The notes: generated from the letters alone by a model not told the origin. A DNA stretch of 64,000 nt from DAORHV01 sp964513925 (GCA_964513925.1 CAZENR010000009.1:8920-72919); one strand, 5' to 3'. Shown: positions 7,640 to 17,173, numbered from the stretch's first letter. Numbers and translations are program-made.

Positions 7640-10165
7640 ATGGCCCAAAAAGTACTCGCAACAAACGGCTTACGCCCATCCGTAGACATGACCCCTGTAA
7701 AAGGAAGGGGGGCGTCTTCGACGGCTGCGAGAAAAATTTTCGACGCCATGCGGGCGCAAATTCGCGATGTATTTCCCGACGACGACCAAGAGGCATGGAC
7801 GTGGACGGGCGAAGATTTCGTGCGGCATGAAATCGAGCGTCCGGGAGACGACTACCTTGTATGGCTGAAGGAGCAATACGAACCTTCCAACGAGTTTGCG
7901 CAGCGCATGGTGCGCCGCATGTTCACCATGTGGCAGGAAATGGAGGAGCAGGGCTTTTGTGCCAACGACCTGGAATTGTACGAACATCAAAAGGCGCTCT
8001 TTGCCTGGATGGCGCTAAACATTGCCAACGGAACGCACGACCAAATCGCAAACCTGCTCATTCGCTCTCCGTATGGCAGCGGCAAAAGCTTGACTGCCGG
8101 TCTTGCGGTGCGCGCGTTCACCGAGGTGCAAGCGGAACTGGAGTCCGAGGGCATTGCCGCAAACAAGCTGCCAACCGGCGTGCTGCTTGGGCTGCGCAAG
8201 GAACATATGCTGCAAAACGCCGTCGGCCAGCAGTACGCTGTGCTACAGCCGCCCTACACCGTGGAACGTGCCGATATCAACGTCTACTGGAAGAACTTGG
8301 AAACCATGTTCGGGGACGATTTCGCCAAGCATTTTAAGAAGCCAGGAGGAAAGACGCATCCGTTCTACGACTTATTCGCTACCGATGAGTCCGACACGGA
8401 GGAAACGCTGCCGACACCAGCACGAGTGGAGCGCCTCATTGGCACCATGGATGCCAACCAGCAGCGCACGTGGACTGCCATGTCTGCAAAGCGTCGAGGC
8501 GAAATCACCCGCATGCTCACCATGCTCGCAGCAGGCGAGGTAGTATTGGTGCCGGATATCTACAACGTACCGCAGCCGGAGCGTCCGCTGCCACGCGAAG
8601 AAAACGAAGACAATGCAGAACAACGGTATCGCGGCGACAGCGCACACGCCTTGCGCGAATCCGCCACCTACCGTGTAAAAGCAACGCACAAACACCTTGC
8701 CCTGGACGCAAGTACGTACACCACCAAACCGGATACGACGAATCCGGCGCAGTTCTGCATTGCGTATGGATCCATGGTGACGCGGCATACCGAGAATATC
8801 CGCGCCGACATCCGCGAGGAGGTTCTGCGTCGGGCGCGGTTTTTGTCCGTGGACGAAGCCGGCGCATACACCCCGGGCTCGCTTGCCGATTCCATGGGAG
8901 AGTTAAGCGAAGAGTGGCCATTGGTATTGGGCTTTACCGGACAAGACCGCGGCATAGAAGGTTGGAGTCAGCGATCACCGGTGCTATCGGTGCAGCAGAT
9001 GATTCGACTAAAGCTGATGAAGCCCATCGCCTTCATGGGATTGGGCAGTGCCGAGAGTCCCCCGCCGGTAGGAACCGAAGAGGCGTGGAACGCATACAAA
9101 GACCGTATGTTCTCGCCAGAAGCCACCGCCGAAGCATTGGGCTTGCCGCAACCGTACGAGTTGGACTCGGTGGTCATTGCGCCACCCAAGCACCTGCGCG
9201 AATACGCACATCGCATTCGAAAGGCACATGAAGAACAAGGGATACCGGTGAAAATTTGGTGCTTCGACCCCGATGCCCGTGACAGTCGTTGGTCGATTGT
9301 GGTCAACGGCTTCAATGCCCCAAAGGAACAGGGTGAACCGCGTCGTATTCTGGTGGCTCCACCTTCGCAAATGGCCGAGGCGCTGCACTTGCACGCGGAG
9401 TGCTACGACGTGCTGGCGCCCATGAACAAGTTCGCCATCGACCAGGCACGGGGGCGCTTGGGCCACATCCGAAACAACGGCAGCGCTAGCCAGCAGGCAA
9501 AAGCACGAACGTATTTCCGCGTACAGTGGCTGCAGGGCACCACCGGCGAGCCGTACATTCGCGAAGTGGCTAAAATGATGGGCTATGCCTTGCCCGACGA
9601 AAACGCCACATGGCAGCCGCTGCGCTGCATGATCGATGCCGCCGCATACCATGCCGACGCCAGACGCAAGGGCCTGAGTGATCCCGAGCCGATTCCAGAT
9701 GCATCCAAGGTACAATTACGCAAGCGCCGTATGGCGGCAAAGCGGACATGGACTCCTATCAAGTCCACTAGCCCCTTCGTCTTGGAAAAGGAACGCCGAC
9801 GCGCCGAGCGGGAATCGAAAAAAAGAACATCGGCCTACGTGCCACCAAAACAAGGATTGGACCCCGCCCTGGAGCGAACTATGGGCGGAGGACTCCTTCC
9901 GAGCAGGCAAACATTTGTCATTCAGCGGGGCAAGATGCGCGCGAGTGTTGAGACGACTGGCGAAGGCAAAGTAAGCAACTTGTATGAGATCGTGGTGCAA
10001 TTCGGCATTCACTCGTATCAGGCATCGCTGCAAGTGAAAGCAGACAACGAATTCCGTGCTGGAAAACGCGGCGATGCACTCGCCAACGCTGTCATAGACG
10101 AAGCGGTGCGTTTGCGCGGAGTGGCAGACCGCCGTGCCGGTCGAACGGAGGAAGACTACGAGTAG
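7640..10165 (+). CDS. Large SF2-type helicase/ATPase, unassigned subfamily
   Basis: An 841-residue protein. Helicase motifs in order: Walker A RSPYGSGKS (about 140-150), Walker B-like LSVDEAG (about 404-410), LGFTGQ (motif III-like, about 432) and FAIDQARGRLGHI (motif VI-like, about 598-610). These are SF2 helicase signatures, although DEAG replaces DEAD/DEAH. A basic linker (about 690-740) precedes a C-terminal domain of about 100 residues. The ATG at 7640 lies 13 nt after a TACAGT box; an in-frame TTG at 7616 is possible. A partner gene starts 5 nt after the stop. I cannot name the subfamily. Confidence 0.7.
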   Translation: MAQKVLATNGLRPSVDMTPVKGRGASSTAARKIFDAMRAQIRDVFPDDDQEAWTWTGEDFVRHEIERPGDDYLVWLKEQYEPSNEFAQRMVRRMFTMWQEMEEQGFCANDLELYEHQKALFAWMALNIANGTHDQIANLLIRSPYGSGKSLTAGLAVRAFTEVQAELESEGIAANKLPTGVLLGLRKEHMLQNAVGQQYAVLQPPYTVERADINVYWKNLETMFGDDFAKHFKKPGGKTHPFYDLFATDESDTEETLPTPARVERLIGTMDANQQRTWTAMSAKRRGEITRMLTMLAAGEVVLVPDIYNVPQPERPLPREENEDNAEQRYRGDSAHALRESATYRVKATHKHLALDASTYTTKPDTTNPAQFCIAYGSMVTRHTENIRADIREEVLRRARFLSVDEAGAYTPGSLADSMGELSEEWPLVLGFTGQDRGIEGWSQRSPVLSVQQMIRLKLMKPIAFMGLGSAESPPPVGTEEAWNAYKDRMFSPEATAEALGLPQPYELDSVVIAPPKHLREYAHRIRKAHEEQGIPVKIWCFDPDARDSRWSIVVNGFNAPKEQGEPRRILVAPPSQMAEALHLHAECYDVLAPMNKFAIDQARGRLGHIRNNGSASQQAKARTYFRVQWLQGTTGEPYIREVAKMMGYALPDENATWQPLRCMIDAAAYHADARRKGLSDPEPIPDASKVQLRKRRMAAKRTWTPIKSTSPFVLEKERRRAERESKKRTSAYVPPKQGLDPALERTMGGGLLPSRQTFVIQRGKMRASVETTGEGKVSNLYEIVVQFGIHSYQASLQVKADNEFRAGKRGDALANAVIDEAVRLRGVADRRAGRTEEDYE

Positions 10166-10170
10166 CCCTC

Positions 10171-12381
10171 ATGCCCAAGCCACAACTCCCCATCGGCATA
10201 CACGAGAAGCTTGAGCTGCAAGAGCCAGATACGTGGAACGTCGACGATTTCGAAGGGTACGAGCGAATGGCGGTATCACGCGGCAATACTGTGCTAGAAA
10301 CAATTTTTCACGAAACGCGCACCCCGCTTCCAAAGCTGATTGCATCGGTTCGCTGGTCGCAACTCAGGTTTCCCTACAGAGAATTCGCGATAGCCTGCGG
10401 CATGAGCCCAAACGGCTACAAGCCAATGGAACAGGATCTACAACCGCGTGCGGTTCCACACCGCGAAAAGTACACCAAGCTGCTGCGCTTCTGGGAAAAG
10501 AAGGGTGTGGCTTCCGGCATCCGAGAGCAACTGCTCGACCTGCTTACCATCCCCGAGCTGCTCGATACGTATGACGAATCTGCGGATTTACTCGATATCG
10601 TGCAGCACATGCGCTCGGAGACCGAGCTGGTACTTGGCATAGACCAGATGACAGCCTTCTACCACCGGATCGGTTACGACGTTGGGCATGAAGCAGTTGA
10701 GAAGCAGTTCCATAGCTTCTACAACACGGCGTGGCAACGCGAACGTACGGGTACGGTTCCGGATTACCGCGCCTTGCTTGAGCTAGTGAACACCATGTAC
10801 GCGGGACGCGGTGATGCCAAAACCCGCATGCGCACGCTGCGCCTACAACAGGCTGAAGCAGTATGGGAAGGGGTGAAGCGCCAGCAGTACTTGGATCGCG
10901 AGCTCGAGCTGCCGCTTGCCGACATGCTCATTGCCATGGAGCGCCACATTGCCACGGTGCAAGGTGCCACCCTTACCGCAGAAACGCTGCGGGACACCTT
11001 CGGTTTTGGCCCAATGCACGCGCAACATCTTATTCAATGTGAACTCATAGAGCCCGAAGCGATGTCGCAGGTTATAGTCACATGCGTGCCGGCAAAAGGC
11101 CGAAAGGACATGCAAGCTGCATGGGCCACAGCATTCGAAGCTGAACAGCAGCGTGGCAGCTTCCGCAGACTCTGCCAAGAAGCCATGGCCGAACGCGGCT
11201 ACACCGCCGCCGATGTGGCAAACATTCTAGGGGTAACAGCGCCCGAAGACCGGGGTAAAGAACCTGTAGACCGTGAATACCGCTATCGCCCGGATTCAGA
11301 GGTACGCGGCGTACTGCTGCACAACCAGGTAAGCCGACAAATCGCTGTGGAAGCCATGGTGCAAGTTGTCGCGCGGGATCCTGCGCACGCAAGCATGTTG
11401 AGACAGGCGTACATTGATGACCGTACACGATTTTTTAAGCGCACGGGCGCACGTTTAAGCGGCGACGGACTGCGCATGCGCATCGCCCGGGAATTGGCAA
11501 ATGTCTCCATGTCCGAACTGGCACTGCATTTCTTGCGCAAAAAAGATCATGGTAACGCGGCCGTGGTGCGCGCCAAAGATTTAGAATTACAGCGTCTGGA
11601 ACGCAACGAAGGGAAGACGCACGCAATCACCCACGGAAGAGTAAACCGCATCCTGCACGAGGTTGCATTGACGCGCGCGCAAGAGGCGCTGGATCGGGCG
11701 GCCAGCTACGGAGAACTTTCCCCCGAGACACTCTCGTCTGATGGCGTGCAATCGTTCGCGAAACAACTCATAGCCGCACTCAAAACCGGTGCCGGCGGCA
11801 TTTCCGACGCCATGCGCGACATGGCCCGAAAAGACGACGAATGGCTGCGATCGGACCTCATTACCGCCATGGCTGAAGGAACGTTCGTCCCGACCCTGCC
11901 GCAATTGCGACTCATGGCAAAGTCGACTGCCGATGCAGCGCTTCCAGAGCAAGTCCTCGCCGACTGGCACGCTCGTTTTCCGCAGGCGCTGACCGGTGGC
12001 GTCATGCAATTCGGCACCGTTACCAAGCCGTTGCCACGCGTGCTGTGCACGCTCATCGCCATGAGAGAGTCCAATCCCATCGACTTCTTTAAAGACCGGG
12101 TACCAGGCGTGGTACCGACCATTGGCACCAAGCACCTACGCAGCCTGGAAGCCGGACAGAACGTGGATTGGAAGTATCTTCACAAATACCTGCTGGCATG
12201 CGGACTGCAACCCGGTCAAACGTCATACCGACTGGCAAACCTGCTCTACAACAATGGCGGCGACACTGCCGCGGCAATCCGTGAACTCAAGCCAGGTCTC
12301 GAGAAAGCGCGCCTGCAGCCAAGCGCGCTCACGCTCCCCGGCCTACTGCCAGAAGAGCTAGGTCGGAAAAAGAAGAGCTGA
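10171..12381 (+). CDS. Large protein with several XRE-like helix-turn-helix segments
   Basis: A 736-residue soluble protein starting 5 nt after the helicase gene. At least four segments look like degenerate XRE-type HTH domains: about 53-90 (YREFAIACGMSPNGYKPMEQ), about 333-360 (RRLCQEAMAERGYTAADVAN), about 430-470 (RIARELANVSMSELALHF) and about 625-690 (GTKHLRSLEAGQNVDWKYLH). Helical linkers separate them. I recognise no enzyme motif. The tight pairing suggests it directs or loads the helicase on DNA, or regulates it; this is inference. Confidence 0.6.
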   Translation: MPKPQLPIGIHEKLELQEPDTWNVDDFEGYERMAVSRGNTVLETIFHETRTPLPKLIASVRWSQLRFPYREFAIACGMSPNGYKPMEQDLQPRAVPHREKYTKLLRFWEKKGVASGIREQLLDLLTIPELLDTYDESADLLDIVQHMRSETELVLGIDQMTAFYHRIGYDVGHEAVEKQFHSFYNTAWQRERTGTVPDYRALLELVNTMYAGRGDAKTRMRTLRLQQAEAVWEGVKRQQYLDRELELPLADMLIAMERHIATVQGATLTAETLRDTFGFGPMHAQHLIQCELIEPEAMSQVIVTCVPAKGRKDMQAAWATAFEAEQQRGSFRRLCQEAMAERGYTAADVANILGVTAPEDRGKEPVDREYRYRPDSEVRGVLLHNQVSRQIAVEAMVQVVARDPAHASMLRQAYIDDRTRFFKRTGARLSGDGLRMRIARELANVSMSELALHFLRKKDHGNAAVVRAKDLELQRLERNEGKTHAITHGRVNRILHEVALTRAQEALDRAASYGELSPETLSSDGVQSFAKQLIAALKTGAGGISDAMRDMARKDDEWLRSDLITAMAEGTFVPTLPQLRLMAKSTADAALPEQVLADWHARFPQALTGGVMQFGTVTKPLPRVLCTLIAMRESNPIDFFKDRVPGVVPTIGTKHLRSLEAGQNVDWKYLHKYLLACGLQPGQTSYRLANLLYNNGGDTAAAIRELKPGLEKARLQPSALTLPGLLPEELGRKKKS

Positions 12382-12464
12382 ACACTGGATGCCGGAAAGC
12401 ACATCTTGCAAATTGCCGTGCGCCGGAAGCGTCCTAGGCATGGCGCCAGCCTCGGGGGTTTGGG

Positions 12465-12633
12465 GCGTCTACTAAAAAAGGGAAGACGCGACTAAAAATG
12501 TACTGTATTCTCTCGCGCACGGGCGCCTAGCTCAGTTGGCCTAGCCTCGCAGATGCGGGGCGTCTGCAAAAAAGAGAAGACGCGACGAAACATGTGATGT
12601 ATCCTCATGCGCACGGGCGCCTAGCTCAGTTGG
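12465..12633 (+). repeat. Tandem duplication of tRNA-Val upstream region and 5' end
   Basis: A unit of about 75 bp occurs at 12465-12539 and again at 12560-12633. Each holds a hairpin GCGTCT...AGACGC with an A-run loop, an AT-rich promoter-like part and the first 19 nt of tRNA-Val. Only the second continues into a whole tRNA. Confidence 0.85.
12521..12539 (+). pseudogene. 5'-end fragment of tRNA-Val (acceptor strand plus D-arm)
   Basis: GGGCGCCTAGCTCAGTTGG is identical to the first 19 nt of the intact tRNA-Val starting 94 nt downstream. It then departs into CCTA and a GC-rich hairpin (12545-12560). There is no anticodon arm or T-arm. Confidence 0.85.
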
Positions 12634-12691
12634 TTAGAGCGACGAGCTTACACCTCGTAGGTCAGGGGTTCGAATCCCTTGGCGCCCACCA
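12615..12691 (+). tRNA. tRNA-Val (anticodon TAC), CCA encoded
   Basis: Acceptor GGGCGCC pairs with GGCGCCC; the D-stem is GCTC/GAGC; the anticodon stem ACGAG/CTCGT holds loop CTTACAC, giving anticodon TAC. The T-arm is GGGGTTCGAATCCC. The genome encodes the 3' ACCA. A -10-like TATCCT lies about 10 nt upstream. Confidence 0.95.
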
Positions 12692-12732
12692 TCGCATTCC
12701 GCTGCGGCTTGCTCCGGATGCAACACATCCTC

Positions 12733-12738
12733 TACACT
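12733..12738 (+). promoter_or_regulatory. -10 box of secG
   Basis: TACACT, 9 nt before the ATG at 12748. It favours this start over an in-frame ATG ten codons earlier. Confidence 0.5.
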
Positions 12739-12747
12739 CTGCCAGCT

Positions 12748-12966
12748 ATGCAGAACATCCTCATGACCATCGAAACGGTGATCGCCATCCTGATGTCGCT
12801 GTGCATCCTGTTGCAACACCGCGCCTCCGGGTTGTCTGCCACTTTCGGCGGAAGCGGCGCCACGTACGTACAGCGCCGTGGAGCAGAAAAGGCGTTGTTC
12901 GTGTTTACGATCTGGTTGTCGGTGGCGTTCTTCGCCATCGCACTGGCACTCATGTATCTCGGATAA
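12748..12966 (+). CDS. secG: Preprotein translocase subunit SecG
   Basis: A 72-residue protein with two membrane helices separated by the conserved SecG loop GLSATFGGSGATYVQRRG. SecG assists SecYEG-mediated export. Length is normal for the family. It lies just after tRNA-Val and 76 nt before the solute-binding protein gene on the same strand. Confidence 0.9.
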   Translation: MQNILMTIETVIAILMSLCILLQHRASGLSATFGGSGATYVQRRGAEKALFVFTIWLSVAFFAIALALMYLG

Positions 12967-13042
12967 GGGAGAGTTGAGAGCCGCGGGCGCACAAGCATGG
13001 AAAGCGCGCACCCACGGCCCGCGTACGGTTCTTCGTTAACCC

Positions 13043-15280
13043 ATGCTGCGTTCCATCCTCCGAATCCTCGCGGCCATGTCGCGCATCGAGCGCATTGCAC
13101 TCGGTGGTTTGCTGTTCGTGCTTGTAGTCAGCCTGTCGATGCTGCTGCGCGAATTTTACATCGATAACTCCGTTCAGGTGCCCGTGGCAGGAGGTACGTA
13201 TATTGAAGGATCCGTCGGCGAACTGCTGCCGCTAAATCCCTGGTTTACGGTTGCAAACGACGTGAATCGCGACATCGTCTCGCTGGTTTTTGCGGGGCTT
13301 TTGAAATACGACCCATCCACCGGAAAAATCGTCGAGGATCTGGCAACCATGAACGTCTCTTCGGATAACCGCATCTACACACTCACGCTCAAGCCGGGAC
13401 TACAGTGGCACGACTCAACAAAAGAACACCCGCACCCCGTCGTCGCAGACGACGTCGTCTTCACCTTCACCATGGTGCAAGATCCCGAGTTCCCCAATGC
13501 CATGCTGCGTCAGAACTTCCGTGGTGTGCAGGTAGACAAAATCGATGACCGGACGGTGCGTTTCCGCTTGGAGAAGCCATACTCGTTCTTCACCAGCAAT
13601 CTGACTCTCGGCTTGCTCCCACAGGCATCGTTTAAAGATGTGCCTGCAGCGGATTTAGACCAGGTCCTGGATTTCGGCTTCAACCCGGTCGGCGCAGGAC
13701 CGTACAGCTTTGTCAGTTTGCTGCAGACGGATTTATCGACCGAGGTCACACTCAAGCGTTTCGCACGACCGGGAATGCCCGAGTATCACTTGGAACGGCT
13801 GGTATTCCGCATCTTCCCAGACTATCAAGCGCTGCTTTCGGACATCATTAACTTAAACGGCGTACGATTGGTCCCCAGAAACGAACACGGCCAACCTATT
13901 ATTCCCAAGCGCTTCACGGCGGTACCGTACACATTGCCTCAGTACGTGGCGCTGTTCTTCAACCTAAACCGGGATGTACTGTCAGACCGTCAATTACGCT
14001 TGGGCCTGCAGCTGGCAACGGACAAGAGCGCCGTGGCCGGCGTAGCCAACGAAACGAACATCGTCGACACTCCCCTGCTCGAAATCGACCTAGGCGACTG
14101 GAGGTACAAGTACGACCTGACCTCTGCACAGGGTGCGTTGTTTGAGTCCAACTGGAACATGCCGGAAAAGTTGAAGCTGCAACGATTACTGGAACTGCGC
14201 GAAGCCAACTCCGTCGGACCGCTGAAGGCAATCCCCAACGTCGTTTTGCTTGAGACGGGTGCATCGCTGGTACTGACCGGGGCACTGGCGGACATTGGCA
14301 AGGAACACGTATCTATCAACGGCATTCTTGCCAGTACCGGAAGTGCTCTGCCGGCCGGAACGCAAACCGGAACCTGGCTAGTAAAGCTACCTACCGACCG
14401 CAGCAACAGCGGAGCGCTGAAAATGGGAATGAACATCATCAAGATGACCCTGGCCGATGGAGACATTATCGACTCTGCCTACATGTTGCGCGTTTCAGAC
14501 GTACAGACGTACGAGCGCGCAGTTCGCGAGCAGCAGCTTGTCGATGAATTCCTGCGCACGAAGCAACTGGCCGCAAACGACCCAAAGCGTCTCACTGCCG
14601 ACCAGTTGTATCTGGAAAACGGCTACTTGCGGCGCAAGGTCGAGGGCGACGCCCCGCATCGACGAGTCAACGCACAAGGCAAGGAACTGGTGTTAACGCT
14701 GTTGACCAGCAACAAACCTGAGACGTATCCCTTGGTGGCCGAGAAGATCAAGAAGCAGTGGGAATCTCTCGGCATCGGCGTAAAAATCGAGGTGCCAAAA
14801 ACACGCAAAGAATTCGAGCAACGCATGCTGCTGCGCGATTACGACGTACTGCTCTTCGGCCAATCATTGCTGGATAACCTAGACAGCTATCCGTACTGGC
14901 ACTCCAGCCAAACGCAGGAAAGCGGCGACAAGCAAAAACTGAAGCTGGATGCGTTCAACTTATCTCAGTACGCATCACTGGAAGCCGACTTGCTGCTTGC
15001 GCGCATTCGCGAAACCAGCGATGGCAAGACGCGCGAAAAGGCGCTAAAAGAACTGAATGAGATCCTCAAGCGCGATGTTCCGGCGGTGTTCCTCTACTCG
15101 CCGCTGTACGTGTACGCATACGACGAGAGTATTTCGGGCATTCAGCCCGGCGCACTGTCGCTGCACTCCGATCGCTTCCTCACGCTGGAGCACTGGTACA
15201 TAAGCACCGAACGTCGCTTCAAAGAGGGAAAGAGCTGGCTTTCGTTGCCTGGCTGGCTACTGCGACTGGGCAGGTCTTAG
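13043..15280 (+). CDS. ABC transporter family 5 solute-binding protein
   Basis: A 745-residue protein with an N-terminal membrane anchor (about 19-37, LGGLLFVLVVSLSMLL) and no lipobox Cys. The extracytoplasmic part has SBP_bac_5 hallmarks: LNPWFTVANDVNRDIVSLVFAGLLKYDP, WHDSTKEHPHPVVADDVVFTF and GAGPYSF, and a late DYDVLLFGQSLLDNLDSYPYWHS. Such proteins bind peptides or similar ligands. Permease and ATPase genes are not nearby. The family is normally 500-600 aa, so about 150 residues are extra in the middle. MSRIERIALG at 13076 is an alternative start. Confidence 0.85.
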   Translation: MLRSILRILAAMSRIERIALGGLLFVLVVSLSMLLREFYIDNSVQVPVAGGTYIEGSVGELLPLNPWFTVANDVNRDIVSLVFAGLLKYDPSTGKIVEDLATMNVSSDNRIYTLTLKPGLQWHDSTKEHPHPVVADDVVFTFTMVQDPEFPNAMLRQNFRGVQVDKIDDRTVRFRLEKPYSFFTSNLTLGLLPQASFKDVPAADLDQVLDFGFNPVGAGPYSFVSLLQTDLSTEVTLKRFARPGMPEYHLERLVFRIFPDYQALLSDIINLNGVRLVPRNEHGQPIIPKRFTAVPYTLPQYVALFFNLNRDVLSDRQLRLGLQLATDKSAVAGVANETNIVDTPLLEIDLGDWRYKYDLTSAQGALFESNWNMPEKLKLQRLLELREANSVGPLKAIPNVVLLETGASLVLTGALADIGKEHVSINGILASTGSALPAGTQTGTWLVKLPTDRSNSGALKMGMNIIKMTLADGDIIDSAYMLRVSDVQTYERAVREQQLVDEFLRTKQLAANDPKRLTADQLYLENGYLRRKVEGDAPHRRVNAQGKELVLTLLTSNKPETYPLVAEKIKKQWESLGIGVKIEVPKTRKEFEQRMLLRDYDVLLFGQSLLDNLDSYPYWHSSQTQESGDKQKLKLDAFNLSQYASLEADLLLARIRETSDGKTREKALKELNEILKRDVPAVFLYSPLYVYAYDESISGIQPGALSLHSDRFLTLEHWYISTERRFKEGKSWLSLPGWLLRLGRS

Positions 15281-15310
15281 GGGTGTAAAAGTGCCTCGTT
15301 GTAATTGGAC

Positions 15311-15339
15311 TTGTCATAGCTCCAGACTTTCCCTATGCT
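15311..15339 (+). promoter_or_regulatory. Sigma-70-type promoter of rplI
   Basis: TTGTCA (15311-15316), a 17-bp spacer and TATGCT (15334-15339). The transcript would have a leader of about 45 nt before the rplI ATG. Confidence 0.65.
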
Positions 15340-15389
15340 TTTGCGGCTCTCTGCTTTACCATATCGTTTCAGTAGAGACACTTCGACCC

Positions 15390-15848
15390 ATGGAAGTCCT
15401 TCTTCTTACCGACATTCCCGGCATTGGCAGGCGCAGCGACGTCATCGTTGTTGGCAACGGCTTTGCCTTGAACCACCTCCTGCCTCAGCGCAAGGCATTG
15501 GTTGTCACACCAAGCGTGCGCCGCCGCTACGCCGAGCAAATCAAGCAGCGCGCAATCCAGCGCGATCAGGAGAAGAGCTTGCAGGCAACCGCAATGGACG
15601 CCATTAAGGGCAAGACCGTCCTGCTCACCAAGAAGGCAAGCAAGACCGGCAAGTTGTACGCCGGTATTACCGAGAAGATGATTTCCGATGCTATTGCCAC
15701 GCAACACAGCCTTGCTATCGGCGAAGGCAACATTAATTTGGATGAGCACATCAAGACTGCAGGCAAGCACTCCATCACTGTGAAGATGGGTGACCAGACC
15801 GCCACGTTCACGCTGGATGTGAAGGGCGACGTCAAGGCCGCCGAGTAA
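15390..15848 (+). CDS. rplI: 50S ribosomal protein bL9
   Basis: A 152-residue protein of normal length. MEVLLLTDIPGIGRRSDVIVVGNGFALNHLLPQ is the conserved bL9 N-terminal domain, followed by a long helix and a C-terminal domain. bL9 binds 23S rRNA near the L1 stalk. Presence of bL9 matters for placement because several Patescibacteria lineages lack it. Confidence 0.94.
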   Translation: MEVLLLTDIPGIGRRSDVIVVGNGFALNHLLPQRKALVVTPSVRRRYAEQIKQRAIQRDQEKSLQATAMDAIKGKTVLLTKKASKTGKLYAGITEKMISDAIATQHSLAIGEGNINLDEHIKTAGKHSITVKMGDQTATFTLDVKGDVKAAE

Positions 15849-15910
15849 TGCGACCATTTCGCATTGCCGCTAGACTGGAGCAAGCACCGTAAGCCTGTTA
15901 CTCTGCGCGT

Positions 15911-16615
15911 ATGTTGATGTTGCAAGAAATCGGCGGCCTAGAATCTTCCGCACCTTCAGAAGGCGCCGGCAGTGCTTCCGAGCAGCTGTCCGAGGCTGCT
16001 AAGGAGCGTTTTGCGCAGGCTAGTAAGCAAATAAAGCAAATTATTCGTGAGGAGAAGAAGGCTCGGAAGCGCGACGACAGCGTCGCGCGCACAATCATGC
16101 AGTTTCTGGGTGACGAGAAGTACACAGCATTCTTTCCGTTGATCTCTCATCTTTCTGCCCGCGATTGCCCATCCATCTTCATCCTGGCGCTGCTATCGCT
16201 TATTCACGACCCTTCCTCGGCATCGGTGGAAGACTACATTCGCGACAACCGTATCGCCATCGACGAATCCTCTACGGAAAACATCGCAGGCATCGATTCT
16301 GGGCTTCCGCCAGATCTCCGCAAGCGCCTGCTCTCCTGGATTTCGCGTCTTGAGCTTGTCATGAGTATCGATGCGCGCAAAATCCTGGTACGGCTGATGG
16401 TCGATGAGGAGAACATAGACGGAACGGTGCTGGAGCTAACTACCACGGTACTCGTAGAATTCTTCGCACGCGCAGAACGCCCCATTCCCTATGACGATCT
16501 GCAGCCGTTGACCATGGGCATTCTGCAAACGGTTATCGAGCCATACGTGGATATCATCGAAGAGCACTTCAGGCAGCTAAAAGAAGAGGAGCGCAAAAAG
16601 CAGGAAGAGGAATAG
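15911..16615 (+). CDS. Hypothetical helical protein
   Basis: A 234-residue soluble protein. A Ser/Glu-rich start is followed by a charged helix (QIIREEKKARKRDD), a folded middle with FFPLISHLSARDCPSIFILALLSL, and a strongly charged tail LKEEERKKQEEE. I do not recognise a family. Its stop abuts, tail to tail, the stop of the 2H ligase gene with no gap, so neither has a separate terminator. Confidence 0.65.
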   Translation: MLMLQEIGGLESSAPSEGAGSASEQLSEAAKERFAQASKQIKQIIREEKKARKRDDSVARTIMQFLGDEKYTAFFPLISHLSARDCPSIFILALLSLIHDPSSASVEDYIRDNRIAIDESSTENIAGIDSGLPPDLRKRLLSWISRLELVMSIDARKILVRLMVDEENIDGTVLELTTTVLVEFFARAERPIPYDDLQPLTMGILQTVIEPYVDIIEEHFRQLKEEERKKQEEE

Positions 16616-17167
16616 TCACCCTGCAAACAAGGCATCCTGCAGCGGCGTTTGCTTTTGGCCGCCGACATTTCCATACAGCCGCAATCTCTGGCAAGGAATG
16701 GAGAACGCGGCCTCGCTGAAATGTTTCAATGCCCGTTTTTTTGCTATGGAAAAACGTTCCGGATGCGAGACGCGCGCAAGCGTTATGTGTGGATGGAACG
16801 CGCGCCGGTCGGTCCACGGGCACGCCTTTTTCAGTAGAGCCAACTCAGGGGAAAACGCCACGGCGAAGAAGACCACCGCATCTCTCCCCTTCTCTCCGAA
16901 GGTCCCAGTTCCGGTAACAGTGAGTGAGAATCTCTCGGTCTTGCGTGCAATGGCTTCTGCCTGAGCTGCAATGCCTTGGTACTCCAATTCCCCCACTTCC
17001 GGCCAGAACATCAGTGTCAGGTGAGCGGTGTCCGGATTCTGCAATGACAAGCAGTCATCGTATCCGGCAAGCAATCGCTGGTACCGAAGAAACTCCTGCT
17101 GCGCTTCGTTCTCAAGCGGCAAGGCAAGGAACGTGCTGCGGAGGGGAAAGGAAGGCGCTAGTGCCAT
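16616..17167 (-). CDS. 2H phosphoesterase / RNA 2',3'-cyclic phosphodiesterase-like protein
   Basis: A 183-residue protein with the two hallmark HxTx motifs: HLTLMF (about 49) and HPHITLAR (about 131). These give the paired His-Thr active site of the 2H superfamily (ThpR/LigT). Members hydrolyse 2',3'-cyclic phosphates or ligate tRNA halves. A TATACT box (17174-17179) 6 nt before the ATG at 17167 fixes the start and excludes a longer upstream extension. Confidence 0.85.
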   Translation of the reverse strand: MALAPSFPLRSTFLALPLENEAQQEFLRYQRLLAGYDDCLSLQNPDTAHLTLMFWPEVGELEYQGIAAQAEAIARKTERFSLTVTGTGTFGEKGRDAVVFFAVAFSPELALLKKACPWTDRRAFHPHITLARVSHPERFSIAKKRALKHFSEAAFSIPCQRLRLYGNVGGQKQTPLQDALFAG

Positions 17168-17173
17168 GCCAGA

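Noticed and set aside
12382..12700. CRISPR or integron-like array before tRNA-Val
   Set aside because: There are only two copies of a unit that includes part of the tRNA itself; no spacers and no cas or integrase genes.
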